In this document: in pieces, positions 41,811 through 53,400 of the stretch
Numbering within the stretch: position 1 is the first letter of the stretch
Layout: the number at the start of each line of letters is the position of its first letter
From: Macrophomina tecta
Lineage: Eukaryota; Ascomycota; Dothideomycetes; Botryosphaeriales; Botryosphaeriaceae
Assembly: GCA_024180945.1 (NCBI GenBank)
Contig: JAKSGN010000006.1
Coordinates: 2,666,001 to 2,730,000, forward strand
Length of the DNA stretch: 64,000 nucleotides
Direction of reading: 5' to 3'
Notes under the pieces: model-generated
Seen by the model: only the letters and a program-made list of their open reading frames with translations
Databases searched by the model: none
Told to the model about the DNA's origin: nothing
Made by a program: the position numbers and the translations under genes

Positions 41811-43208
41811 TCATGCCTTTACCGACCTGCCCCTAACATACACCTTTGCGATGTTCCGGTCGTCTCCCGTCATCAAAAACTTCTCGAACACGGTCGCCAG
41901 GTCATCCTCGTCCTCCACCGGCGTGATGATGCCCGCTCCGGCTCCCAGGGTGTGGATCTCCAGCGCATCGAACTCCTTGCCCTCCGCAAAGTTTCCAATC
42001 TTGTCCTGGAGACCGCAGACCTGCGCGCCGCCCAGCGTCGCCAGGAAGAAGGTCTCGTTGAGGCTGAGTGCCGGATCAGCCCCCTCGGTAGCGACTTCGC
42101 GCGCCTTTGAGACAATGAATGCCTGGCGCATCGCGTCGAGGATAGACGAGGAAAAGCCGCCGCCGCTATCGGTACCCAGGCCTACCTTGATTCCGTGACG
42201 CAAATACTCACGGATTGGTGCTGCCATGAAGCCGCCAATGGTCGTATTAGAGATGGGGCAGTGAGCCACGCCGCAGCCCAGTGTTGCGATCTTGTCGACC
42301 TCGTAGTCCTCGAGGTAGATGCAGTGGGCCAGGATGGTGCGCGAGTTGAGCAGGCCGAAGTTGCTGTACAGATCGGCCTCGTTGCTGAACTCGTGATAGA
42401 GCGTCTTGGTGAAGGAGATCTCGTCCTCGGCCTCGTTGAAGTGCGTCTGGATAGGCAGGTCGGGATTGGCCTCGGCGATCTTGCCAAGGCCGGCAAGGAG
42501 GTCTCTGTCGCAGGAGATGGCGAAACGCGGTGTCAGCGTGGGCGTGACAATCTTGTGTTCCGGGTCCAGCTTGCGGACATGGGCGATGAAGTCCTCCGTG
42601 GCGTGCAGCGAGTCCTGGGCGCTGGCGTCGCAGCAGTACTCGGGAGCGTTCTGGTTCATGTTGCACTTGCCGACGAGGGCGCGCTGGCCCTTCTCCAGGC
42701 ACAGCTCGGCCAGGATCTTGGTGGCCTCGCCATGCACGCTGCCGTAGTACGAGGCTGTCGTGATGCCCTGTCTCAGGAAGCCGTCGACGCAGCTCGAGTA
42801 GGTCTTGCGCGCGTAGACGGGGTCGGCGAACTTGGCCTCATGCGGGAAGGTGATCTCCTTGAGCCAGTCGAGCAGCAGCAGGCCGCGGCCGGTGCCACGT
42901 TGCGCCCACTGAGGGGCATGGTTGTGCGTGTCGACGAATCCGGGGATCAAGAACTGGCCGCGCTCCAGGTAGCGGATGCGCAGCGACCCGGCGCCTGTGC
43001 CGTACTCGGCGATGAGGGCGGCCACCTGGGCCTTCTCAACCTGCTCGCGGAAGAGCGCGATCCTGCCGTCGGGGCCAACCAGCAGCAGGCCTTTCTGGCA
43101 TATCTGGACCTCGGTGGGCGAGACGGAGTGGATGATGGGCCCGTAGAAGGCCTGTTCGAGGCGCAGATCACGGGCGGAGACGTCCAGGCCGGCGGGTTCT
43201 TCAGCCAT
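41811..43208 (-). CDS. guanine deaminase
   Basis: Single exon, 465 aa, starting MAEEPAGLDVSARDLRLEQA. It is an amidohydrolase-superfamily metal enzyme. The zinc-binding HxH is in PGFVDTHNHAPQ, the substrate loop in TPTLTPRFAISC, a further metal histidine in QTHFNEAEDE, HC in TILAHCIYLEDYE and the catalytic Asp in GLGTDSGGG. These are the guanine-deaminase signatures; length is close to the usual 440-490 aa. It converts guanine to xanthine and ammonia in purine salvage and nitrogen use. No signal peptide, so probably cytosolic. Confidence 0.93.
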   Translation of the reverse strand: MAEEPAGLDVSARDLRLEQAFYGPIIHSVSPTEVQICQKGLLLVGPDGRIALFREQVEKAQVAALIAEYGTGAGSLRIRYLERGQFLIPGFVDTHNHAPQWAQRGTGRGLLLLDWLKEITFPHEAKFADPVYARKTYSSCVDGFLRQGITTASYYGSVHGEATKILAELCLEKGQRALVGKCNMNQNAPEYCCDASAQDSLHATEDFIAHVRKLDPEHKIVTPTLTPRFAISCDRDLLAGLGKIAEANPDLPIQTHFNEAEDEISFTKTLYHEFSNEADLYSNFGLLNSRTILAHCIYLEDYEVDKIATLGCGVAHCPISNTTIGGFMAAPIREYLRHGIKVGLGTDSGGGFSSSILDAMRQAFIVSKAREVATEGADPALSLNETFFLATLGGAQVCGLQDKIGNFAEGKEFDALEIHTLGAGAGIITPVEDEDDLATVFEKFLMTGDDRNIAKVYVRGRSVKA

Positions 43209-44380
43209 GGTGAAGGCGTGCAGTGGTCAATTCCGAGCTCTTTCCTGCAATTTGGTGGGGGGCAGTGCGGACGAAGCGGGCAGCAGAGCCAGGCGTTTGA
43301 TGTAGAGGGCTGTGTCTTGGTGTTGAGCAGCAGAGGGGCACCCCTGAAAGCGGTGAGAGGGCGAGGCATCCACTTTTGCGGCGGGGGATCCCAGGCAGAT
43401 CATCAACCTCTGCCTGCTCAGGAAACGACTGCTGTCACAACCGCAGCTTTGCATTGGGCCTGCCAGCAGGAAACTATGATGCATACATCTGCTCCTGCCT
43501 CCGCGATTGGCTGCCCGGTTGATTCATTGCCCAGAGTGCTCCGGCACCGCGGACCCTGAAGATCGTGGTGGCGCCCGCGACAGGCGCCGTCGCAAGTGAA
43601 GAAGCAGCTTAAGCAACGCTGCAGGTGGACCAATGGTCGCATCGCGATGCGGTGGCTTCTACTTTTTAGCACCACAGAGAGCCATCCGTGCGGCAGATCC
43701 GCGCAGCAGGATTGAATCTGACAAACCCTTTGCGTCCAGACAGGGAATCACGCGGCCACGACTTTTCGACCGTTCCTGGGGGCTCGAGCGCTTCGCGCGC
43801 CGCTGCTTTTTAGCCTGCCGAAGCGCCAGCTGGCATTGGAGTGCTCCTGCCCTGTAGCGCTTTTCTCCGTGCTTTAGGACGCTGCAGCTGCGACGACACA
43901 GGCAAGATTGCCTAATTAGCCGCTCAGCCAGCATCTCATGATGGCGGCGAGAGCACTTCCTGCAAGGTGGTCAAGCGGGCTCGCGGAACATGGCCAGACA
44001 GAGTATTTGGCAGTGGACGGGGGCGCATTGCGTCATACATGACCGGCAAGCGAGCAGAGCGGTGGGAAGTCACAGGGCCCGGGAATGTTGACTCTAGATC
44101 TGATCGATGCTCACCACCTTTTTCTTTTGCTTCTCGCTTTTCTCTAGCCTCCCTCTGCTCGCCGGGTTTTGCGCGCTTGCCGTCATACATCCAGCCCTTT
44201 AGCCCTTTCCTACCCGAGTGCCCCACTCCGTCACGCTGCCATGTTTCTACTGTTTACCTCTCGCGACGCTTCGCCGCCCTGCCTTCTTCCTCCTCGACTG
44301 CCTCACTCCTCCCTTGTGAGCGGAGGCTCTTGTGCTCCAATTCTTCTTCCTTAGGCTCCTGTTTCCCGGCATCCGCAGTC
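43209..44380. promoter_or_regulatory. divergent intergenic region
   Basis: 1.17 kb between the guanine deaminase start and the sugar transporter start. It is GC-rich with pyrimidine tracts just before 44381. No gene seen. Confidence 0.5.
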
Positions 44381-46265
44381 ATGGGATCCTACCTACTGTC
44401 GCAGCTCAACGCCCTGAGCCATAGCAAGCAAGCACAGGTCGTGCTTTTCTCCTCCACCGCCATCGCCTTGTACGGTTATGATCAGGTACGAATGCTCCGC
44501 CCTCCATTTGGGAGTCGACCCAGCACTGGAATGAAAAATATGTGAAAGAAGAAGAAAAGAAGAGGGTGAAAAGGTCCGGCGATAGACTCAATGACATTGC
44601 CAAAGGGCCTGCTTCAGACGCTGTCCAGCATCCTGAGAATCTGCAGAAGATATACTGACTCGGCAAGGGTATGATGTCCCTGATCAATACCAACAATGAC
44701 TACCTCTCCCGCATGCAGATTGCCAGCGACTCTCCAGTGGTCGGCATCATCGTCTCTGTATACTACCTGGGTTGCTCCATTGGTGCCGTCTTCTTCTCCT
44801 GGTTTGCAGATCACTCTGGCCGCAAACGTGCAATCTTCTTCTGCCTCGCAACCGCTAGTCTTGGGAATCTCATCATGTTCTTCGCCGGCCTAGGGGACAT
44901 GAAAAACGCACTGGCTGTCATGCTGCTAGGGCGAGTGGTCATGGGACTCGGCGTTGGGGGTATCGACAGCGTCATACCCGTATACAGCGCCGAGCTCGCT
45001 GAGACCAAGCAGAGGGGAAGAGCTATGGGCCAAGAATTCCAGATGAATATCTTCGGATTGAACATGGCGTTCGGAATCAATCTCGGTGTGACAGTTGCGC
45101 TGGGCAAGGATAGCCAGTGGGCCTGGCGCATCCCAATCATCGCCATGCAAGCGTATCCCATTCTTCTACTTGCTTGCATCCGCTTGTTGCCCGAGAGCCC
45201 GAGATACTACATGTACCATGGGCAGGAAGACGCTGCCAGAAGTGCTTGTCTGGAAATTGATCCCAAGCAGGGTGAGAAGGCGTTTGAGGAGCTGAAGGAG
45301 AGCCATGAACGAGAAGCAGACAAGGAGGTCAGCTACGTTGACATGTTCACGCCAGGCCATCCGCAATTCCACCCAACAGTCATTACGGTCATGGGCCAAA
45401 TCAACCAGGTGATTCCCGCACGCACTTCTCAGAAGCGAACATATAACTGACATAGCTTCCAGGCTCTCACAGGGTATGGCGCTGTATCCGTGTATGGCCC
45501 TCAAATCTTCGAACTCCTTGGGTTTGATGTCCGTAACGCTGAGTACCTCACCATGGCTAACTACATCTCCTACTTCTTCCTTATGACCTTCGCCTGGCTG
45601 CTCATTGATGCCGTCGGAAGACGCAGGCTACTTCTCGGCGGCAGCGTTGCACTGACGTCCTGCTTTGTCCTCCTCGCCATCTTCGGGGGTCTAGCTATGG
45701 GTAGCCAGGGCTCATCCGCTCCTCTCGACATTCCAACGCTTGCTGTCGCTGTCCCCGGAATCGTGTCTCTATTCGTAGCGACTGGCGCTTTTGGTATCGG
45801 CTGGTTGGCCACTGTTTGGGTAAGGAAATTCCCCAGCTTTTCATCTACTGAAAGTTGGAGCATCACAGCTGACAATGGACGCAGCTAATCCCTACTGAGA
45901 TCTACCCCACAACTGCCCGCGCCCAGGCCGCTGCAATCAGTGTCATCATCTGGGGTTTTGCAAACTTCGCCGTCACACTTCTCACACCGATCATGTTTAA
46001 TAACCTTCGCTACTGGCTCTTCCTCGTCTTTGCCGCCACCAATGGAATTGCCGGCCTGTGGACGTGGGCATACGTGCCTGAGAGCGGCGGCAGAAGCTTT
46101 GAGGAAAACCAGCGTTTCTTCGATGATTCGGAAAAGGAAGGCACGTGGCAGGTCAGGAAGGTCGAGGGTGGCGCGTACCTGAGGATGCCGTATCCGCATA
46201 GCGGAGAAGACGAGCGGGGCGAGAGGGAGCCCTTGTTGCAACGGGTGAGGGAGCAGATCCCATGA
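44381..46265 (+). CDS. MFS sugar-porter family transporter
   Basis: Four exons: 44381..44485, 44668..45408, 45463..45819 and 45885..46265, giving 527 aa. All introns are GT..AG and phase 0. Sugar-porter motifs are present: ALYGYDQGMMS in helix 1, ADHSGRKRAIF in the first cytosolic loop, RVVMGLGVGG, PESPRYYMYHGQ after helix 6, DAVGRRRLLLGG in the second half and PTEIYPTTARAQAAA, followed by PESGGRSFEE. About twelve membrane helices are expected. It would import a hexose or related sugar at the plasma membrane; specificity cannot be read from the sequence. Confidence 0.92.
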
Positions 46266-49200
46266 GCTGGTCAGCGTGGGTTTCAACTCAGCCTCTCCAT
46301 TCTTATCTCGCAACCTCTTCCGGATCCTGCTCTGAGCACCAGTGATTTCGATTCGATGTCGCTTTATCTGACGGGCGATTACATATTCGGCATTCACGAC
46401 TTTTCTCGTTTGATGATTTTCTTCTGCTTCAGTTGTTTACAACACGGACTGCTGCTGTGCAAAAGGACCTCTCCGCTGCTCTTTGATTTCCTTCAGGAGG
46501 TCAAGAGACTGTGCTCACCAACGGCGTTCACAAAGGGCATTCGACAAGGAAAGCATATACGTATCAGCGTAGAAAAAATGTGGGTTCGGTTTTTGAACAC
46601 TCGCAACACCCACCTGCTTGAAACGTAGTCCTACCATGCTTCGTACTCTGCTATCTTCAGCAGGCGATTTTTTTTTTTTTTTTGTTGATCTCTATGGCCT
46701 CATCTTTTCAATTCATTAGTGTTGCTTTCCTTTCTGGCCTGTATTTTACTTTTGAAGGTAGCATCTTGGCGGCAGCTTCGTGGAAAACTCCTGCTGTACG
46801 TTATCTCCGCGTATTATTTTCTTCCAGTAAGTGACTTGGGAGCCATGGCTCTTTTTCAACTGTGTTTCATCGCAAACGTTATCCAGAGGTGCTGCTTACA
46901 TCATTCAGCCACGTTCTCCTTCAGAGGCACTGGTCATCTCTGATTCTCGTCTCGAGGCCGAACGACACTGATTTGCCTCATCTTGATGGATCTCCTTGCA
47001 AGTAACTCTCGAACACTGTACGTTTTGGTGCCCAATCTCTTTTATGAAGCTACAAACAGCGAACACAACACATGATCATTCCGCCCACCCCCACCACTCA
47101 AAAAAAAAAAAAGAGAAAGAAAGAAAAAAGGAGAGAAGCAATATACGGCAAGGAGACCATAAGCAATGTCGCAATGCCCATTTTACCACCAACTCGACCA
47201 TCCGACTGCATCACTCCCCAACTCAACGAGCATACGATAGAAATATTCAGCAACACCCACAAATCGGTACTCCCTCATTGTTCCAGACTCCTGCGAGCCC
47301 AATGGCCGAATCAAATCATCAAGAAACCCATTCCAGCCCTGCTCCTGACCCTCAAACCATCTGAACCACGCGCCGGCCCGTCCCTTTGCGCCCCGCCCCC
47401 CCTCACCAATCCCCTTACCTCCAGCCATCCAACTCAGTCGACCACCACAACCCCCCGCGGCCGATCCCGCGCAAAACTCAGATACCCAGGACTCTTTAAA
47501 AGTCCCACACCCATGCTCATAATACCTCTCCCAGCCCACCTCTGTCATACAACCTCCGCAGCAAACCCAAAGCCTCGAGCTTAGTGTGACATCAACGGCG
47601 CTGTAGCCGGAAAGAATCGCAGATCCGATCACCCATCTCTAAAAACCCCCCTCGCATGGAAGGGAAGGGGGGGCATTTTGACCGGGAGCGAGCCACCAGA
47701 CACCGCACCCGTGGCACACACAGTACAGGACATACGTACGCATGCCGTTTCGTCTCGCCTCACGCAACATAGGCGCATCGAGTGGGTGAACCCTTCAACT
47801 CTCCACATCCACCCTCTCCCTCCCACCTCCGCCTCTGCATGCGCGTGCATGCGTATACGTGCATCCAAGCAGACTGTCCCCATTCCAACAAGCACATGCA
47901 TGAAACCGCCTTGTTTTTTTTTTTTTTTTTTTATTTCCCCCGCTCAGATTCCCGGTTCTGGGGTGAGACACGTAGGTATATCTCTGTCGCCCTCTCACGG
48001 GCGTTGCGGGGAAAACTGAGGAAGGGAGAGGGAGAGGGAGGAAAGAGCTGCTCAGAGGCAAGGGAAACCCGAAAGGGAAAAATTAATGACACGGGATCGT
48101 GCATGGGGCGCGTTACCGCCAGACACACACGCACACACACAAACACACAAACACACACTCGCACACTTGCTCACACTCTTACTTCTTTTGCCCTATCTCG
48201 ATGAACGCAGCGGCCCGCGTACGCTTTGGTTACATTCAGCTTCGGTACCGGGTACACAGCTTCTGCGCGCTGGGAGGGGAGAGGACGAGAGAGAGGCTTG
48301 CTCCGCAGCGACAGTAACAGTGGCAGCAGCGGCGCCCGGCGGCGTCTGCGATAGTTACCTGGTAGATGTTGCATCGACCACGCCGTCAGCCAGCCCGCCC
48401 GGCCTGCTTGCCGCTCCGCACGCTCGTCCCTTCCGGACATTCCCTTCCCGCCAGCCACGATATGCGGGATCGAGTGGTACGGTGTGCGGGCCGGTGGTTG
48501 GAAAAAGAAAAGAGAGGGGGAGGGAAAAAAAAAAGCCTCCGAGAACGAGTACATGCCCCTCACCGTTGTATGGAGTTTTTCTGTTTGTTTTTCTTTGACA
48601 GGCGAGCGCGGCTTGAAGATTTGTCGGGAAATGGGGTACTAGGGAAGACAACCACGGTTTTCTTGGTGAGGAAATCAGTCTATTTTGTCGGTTTCAGCCC
48701 CTGATTTCATTCCTTGGAATCAAACGGTAAGTGGATTCGGTCGCTTACCCAATGAATACTCATCGAAAGATGGGGGAAAGAAAGAAAGAGAGAGAGAGAG
48801 AGTCTCTGTTACCGGCAACGGAGGGACGACCCACCCCGTAAATGCCCCCGCGCATCTCGCCGGGATCGGGGTGGAAAAATGGAAGCCAGTAGTTACAACG
48901 ATATCTGTCTCAGCTCACCTCATCTCCCCGAAGTAGCCAGTAAAGAAGTATCAATCAGCAAAGGACAAGGATAGGGCCTTTTCATGGTTTATTGCTTCGT
49001 GTTCTAAAGAAAAATGCAACGGTCGCATTGCTCATCAAAGAAAAACGCGCGCAGGGGTATCCGAACGGTGGGAAACGCTTAGTACACTTTTTAGGAGGTA
49101 AAAGCTGAAGACCCCAAGGACGTAAACAGGCCCACGACGGCGGAGAGGACGTCCCCACGCTCCAGTAGAAAAAAACAAGCTGGTCAAGCTGTGTTCCAGA

Positions 49201-49435
49201 ACGCTATGCCTTCCAGCCCAATGCCTATTGTGTCAAGCCCGTTGGCCAGGAAATCGGTAATGCGGGAAGCAGCAGCAAAGCCGGCGCCGACGCAATATGC
49301 AAGCAAATAAGCAGAGGAAAAAAAAAGTTCGAAGAGGGGCGAAAAGAAAAGTACAGACAGGTCATTACTAGCGCGCCGTTCCGCGAAAAAGAAGTGACAG
49401 AGAGCGAGCGACGCGTAAGATCATGGGCTGCACGA
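46266..49435. other. 3.2-kb intergenic region with simple repeats
   Basis: No gene supported. It holds T runs (46667..46683, 47914..47931), an A run with AG-rich sequence (47100..47140), an (AC)n tract at about 48121..48172 and an (AG)n tract at about 48788..48802. Frames such as 47072..47584 are proline/threonine-rich artefacts of composition. Confidence 0.5.
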
Positions 49436-50494
49436 CTATTCCTGCTGCTCAGTGCCATCTTCGACGTAGCCCTTGACCATCTTCAAAAACCTAGAGCGAT
49501 ACTCGTCCGGACTCGTCGTGATGCTCATCGGGCCCTTGCGCGCAAAGAAGTTGAAGCTCTTGACCAACTTCGTCATGAGCTGCGGCTGTGTTTTATGCTT
49601 CGCCCAGAAGAAATCCAGCACGACCGCGCGATACACCCACCTCCCATCCACGCTCCTCACACCCTCCCTCCACGCACTCGTCCGCGCCTTCACCGCCGGG
49701 ATCTCCCTCTCCGGCTGCGCGGGGTACCTGACGAGGAAAAGGCTGTAGTCGACCGCATTGGCGCGTCGCAGCAGCTCCGTGTCAGCGCCCAGCGCGGCGA
49801 GCAGCTCATCGCGCTGCGCGGGCGTCACCCGCACCTTGTCCGGGAACTTGTCGACCAGGCGCTCCTTGACCGACTCGGGCGCGAGGCGGCCGCCCGCGAT
49901 GTCGCGCTCCGGGTAGAAGTACGAGGCAGGCTTGAGGTCGTACGTCTCCCAGCCGGCGTCGGCGTCCTTGCCGAACAACACGTTCTCCATGACGACGTGG
50001 TGGGCGGGGGCGGTGCCGAGGAGGCTGCCGCCCAGCGAGGGCGCGATGGCCTCGAGGAAGTCGGTGATGCGGACGAGCAGCGAGTTGGGGTAGGCGTGCA
50101 TGTGCTGCAGGTAGGGGTCGAGCAGGTCGTGGGCGAAGAAGGCGTACTCGAACCGGCGCGGCAGGCTCTTGACCAGGAACTTGGCGTTCGGCGTCGTGAA
50201 GAAGGTCGAGCCCGAGTAGCCCAGGTCCCCGACGGGGTTGAGGGCGCCACCGCAGCGGTCGGCCAGGCGGAAGCTCTCGCGATATTCGGCGTCGTCGAGC
50301 TGCCAGGCGTCACGGCGGAGCCGGGTGAAGTCGGCGGCGCGGAAGCGGCGCAGGGCGATGGAGAAGAGGGAGAAGAAGGCGAGGATGCGGGCGAGAAGCG
50401 AAGGGCGGGCGTTGGGGGAGGTGGTGTCGTCGCGGCCTTCCTTGAAGATGGCGCGCAGGATGGCCCTGCTGATGCGGTTGGTGCGGAGCCCCAT
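49436..50494 (-). CDS. phosphatidylinositol-phosphate-kinase-like protein
   Basis: Single exon, 352 aa, starting MGLRTNRISRAILRAIFK. It is a short PIPK-fold protein: SGSTFFTTPNAKFLVKSL supplies the nucleotide-binding loop and Lys, HHVVMENVLFG and TYDLKPASYFYPE match the MxNxF and DLKGS regions, and VDYSLFLVRYP matches the DYSLL motif. VLDFFWAKHKTQPQLMTKLVKSF resembles the C-terminal IDxLQ..K..E segment. It lacks the long N-terminal region of Mss4-type PI4P 5-kinases, so it belongs to a short fungal subgroup, and catalytic activity is not certain. It would act on phosphoinositides at membranes. Confidence 0.8.
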   Translation of the reverse strand: MGLRTNRISRAILRAIFKEGRDDTTSPNARPSLLARILAFFSLFSIALRRFRAADFTRLRRDAWQLDDAEYRESFRLADRCGGALNPVGDLGYSGSTFFTTPNAKFLVKSLPRRFEYAFFAHDLLDPYLQHMHAYPNSLLVRITDFLEAIAPSLGGSLLGTAPAHHVVMENVLFGKDADAGWETYDLKPASYFYPERDIAGGRLAPESVKERLVDKFPDKVRVTPAQRDELLAALGADTELLRRANAVDYSLFLVRYPAQPEREIPAVKARTSAWREGVRSVDGRWVYRAVVLDFFWAKHKTQPQLMTKLVKSFNFFARKGPMSITTSPDEYRSRFLKMVKGYVEDGTEQQE

Positions 50495-53400
50495 TGTGAG
50501 GGCTGGAAGCGAGCCGTGTCTGAGAATCTTCTCAGATCACGAGAAAGGGAGGGAGTGGAGAGAAGCGGCTGGTGTCGCTTGCTCAACGCGTTTTCTTGAT
50601 GCGCGCCATAGCATTGCGTCATAAGGAAGCCGCCTGGAGCTGCGCGAACTGCAGGTGCGAACGCGCCCAAGCTTGCTGCTGCCGCGCTGCGCTGCCCTGC
50701 TCTTTTCTTTCGCCATGCAAACACCGCATCTATCGGCAAAGAGCGTCCAGAGATGCAGCCGCCGCCAGCCCCTCTCCACGCTCTCCAGTCCGCTCTTCCC
50801 TCTCTGACGCAACCAAACGCCAGGTCCGGCGCACTGCCTGCCGCTACTCCGCCCTGTATCCGCCCTCGAGCACACGGCTGCAGCGCTACCTTCATGACTT
50901 GCTTCGCCGTGAGAGAGCACAGCAGGAACGTCATGCAGCGACCACGAGCGAGCCCGCCGGACGCCGTGCTCCCCTCCCCGCCCATCTCTACCGCGGATTC
51001 ATGTATGTATCCCCAGAGAAAATCCCGATCGCCCGGTAGATGAGGAGAGGGGCAAAAAAAAGAGGGGGGAAAAAAAAGGATTGGGGATGGTACAAGACGG
51101 GAAGGTCCTTGCTACTGCTGCGTGCAGGAATCAAGGGCATGTGGCCTCCCATTCCTCTCGTGCCACCGACCGACAAGTAGGTACATGACGGCCTATCGCT
51201 TGCTGCCCGCGTGCCGTTGTCTTACCTCATGTGTGGTCCTCGCAGCAGCCAAGTAGGTCGAGTCCCAGCCGTGCGCATCCTCGGAGAGTCTTCGTCCGGC
51301 ATCTACGCTAGTGTTTTGGTCCAGGCCGTCCCTCTCGCGCCGTTGGATCCCTCCAATTGAACGTCAGTCCCCACCGGGGAAAATCAGCGTCCGGACCGCG
51401 GCGCTCAACAGCAGTTCAACGGCTTCTGAACCCTGCAAGGCTAAGAGCAAAATGCGGGAGAAAACTCTCCTTCCCGCTTCACGGCTCGCGCAGCGCGCTA
51501 TCGACTGACGAGCCGCCTCAGCCTTGTCCCGAGACGCGCAATCCCGTTCAAAATAGCGCATTCGGGGAACACTGCTTCGCGGCTCACCCAACCAAGACCG
51601 GGGCCTGGTGGCCAGCGGGTGGTAATGGCCGCCTTCCCTTTTCTGCAGGTTGCAGGGTGGGTGAGATGCAGTCCTGCCGGACATCGACACATTGCCTCAT
51701 GTGAATACTTGCTTTTTCTCACCACTTGTACCTAGTATCGGGCAATCAATTGCTTCCACCGGGCCCTCGTGCAGATCCGATCTGATAATATGCCGCGTGT
51801 AGAATCCCCGCCTATCTGCATGCTGCGCCAGAACCGAGCACCGCGCTCGTTGTTATTTGATGGATATTCGCCGGGGATCTATCTGGCCTACATGGGCCCC
51901 CCGGCCACCCATTGATCAAACCAGCCTCAGGTGGTATGTCGCGAAGAAAAAAATTGCAGCATGCGAGATGGAGCTGCCCAGATTTGCGGATCCGTCATTT
52001 GTCCTTTGAACTCCGATCCTTCGCTGTTTGTCGCCGCAAGGGGTGCGGGCATTGAACGTGGCCTTGTTCGTGATGGCTGGGTCAGGTCCGCAGTGGGCGA
52101 CGGATGAACGGATCCTCCGCTGATGGTTGTGCGCAGCGGAGTCGACAACTAAAACGTTAAGCAGAGGCCTGGAAGCGTCATGTAAGAAGCAGTCGAATGA
52201 TGGCTTGCGCAGGTGCACATGGTATTCACGTGCGCATTGTTGGGTACGCCTTCGTGCTCTGATTAGATGAGCACTGGCCGAAGTGATCTTACCGACCCCG
52301 GGGAAGTTCGTCGCCGTAATGCTTTGTCGGCGGCGTAGCACAAAAGCCAACGGGGCATTCCTTGGACTGCCTAACCGAACCAGCAGGCCTTATTCTGCAA
52401 CTAAGACTGGAGGATAAGCCGGCCATCGGAGGCTAAGTTGGACATGTGCAAGCGAGCAGATAACCGATTGCCGCCTTTTTCGCTCGTATGCCTGGAGGTC
52501 AGTCTGAGTATTAGAGGGAATGGCGGTGTCTCGCGTGCCCGTTTGCTAAGGCTTTGCCTTTGCCGCACATACCACTGAATTCTGTGCTCATGTGGGGGTG
52601 GTCAACAGAAGATAGCCAACCAGGAGCAAAGAGCATGCTGACGTTCCAGCCGTTCCCCTTCATGTGACGGGCAGCAAGCAATTAATAATACGACAAATGC
52701 TCCCCATAACAGAAGGCCCATGCATGTTGGTCGACTGGAGGGTTGACCCTGGACCCGGGCTCCTTTGGTGCAGGGAGCGACAAAAGCTGCGGGGCCCATC
52801 AATTTCAAAGGTTGGTGGCGTGGTTGCGTCTTTGGCCGTGCTGCTACAAATCCTCGTTTCTTGCGATTATGCAACTCTGCATCGGCAATGAAGAGCTTCC
52901 TGTCTCATTCAATTGCGCAAGGCCAGGTTGGAGGCGTGAGCAATCGTGTGCGGTCGCCTTGTTATGCACCTTTGGGCATGCTGGCAGAGTGGTGGTTGGA
53001 TAATGCACAAAGGCAGATTGCACAAAGACGCTCCTCGGATGCCCAAGGTTTGCAGCATCCACAAAAAATCACGCATCATCTCTGTCAACGCTCGTTCTAG
53101 AGCACAACAATTGCACTGGTCCAATCCGATGCGAAGGATGACGGCACACGGAGCAGGCGAAGATGGGCTGGGATTTATCATAGCCTTTTTATTCCTATGG
53201 CACGGCAGGCCAGTGTACATGCCAGTGCAAGCATATCACGTGTTCGGTCTTACACGATTTCCAGAGCGACATTCGGCAATTAGCCAGGACCACCACCAAC
53301 GAGCGTCACTTAACTTCATCCGTCACACGGAATTCTTCCATGAGTGTACAGGACAATGAAACTAAGAACTGGTACCGGCCCCGGCAACCTGGCTTGGGTC

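Noticed and set aside
42195..43559. 454-aa plus-strand frame opposite guanine deaminase
   Set aside because: Antisense shadow of a GC3-rich gene with intact catalytic motifs on the other strand.
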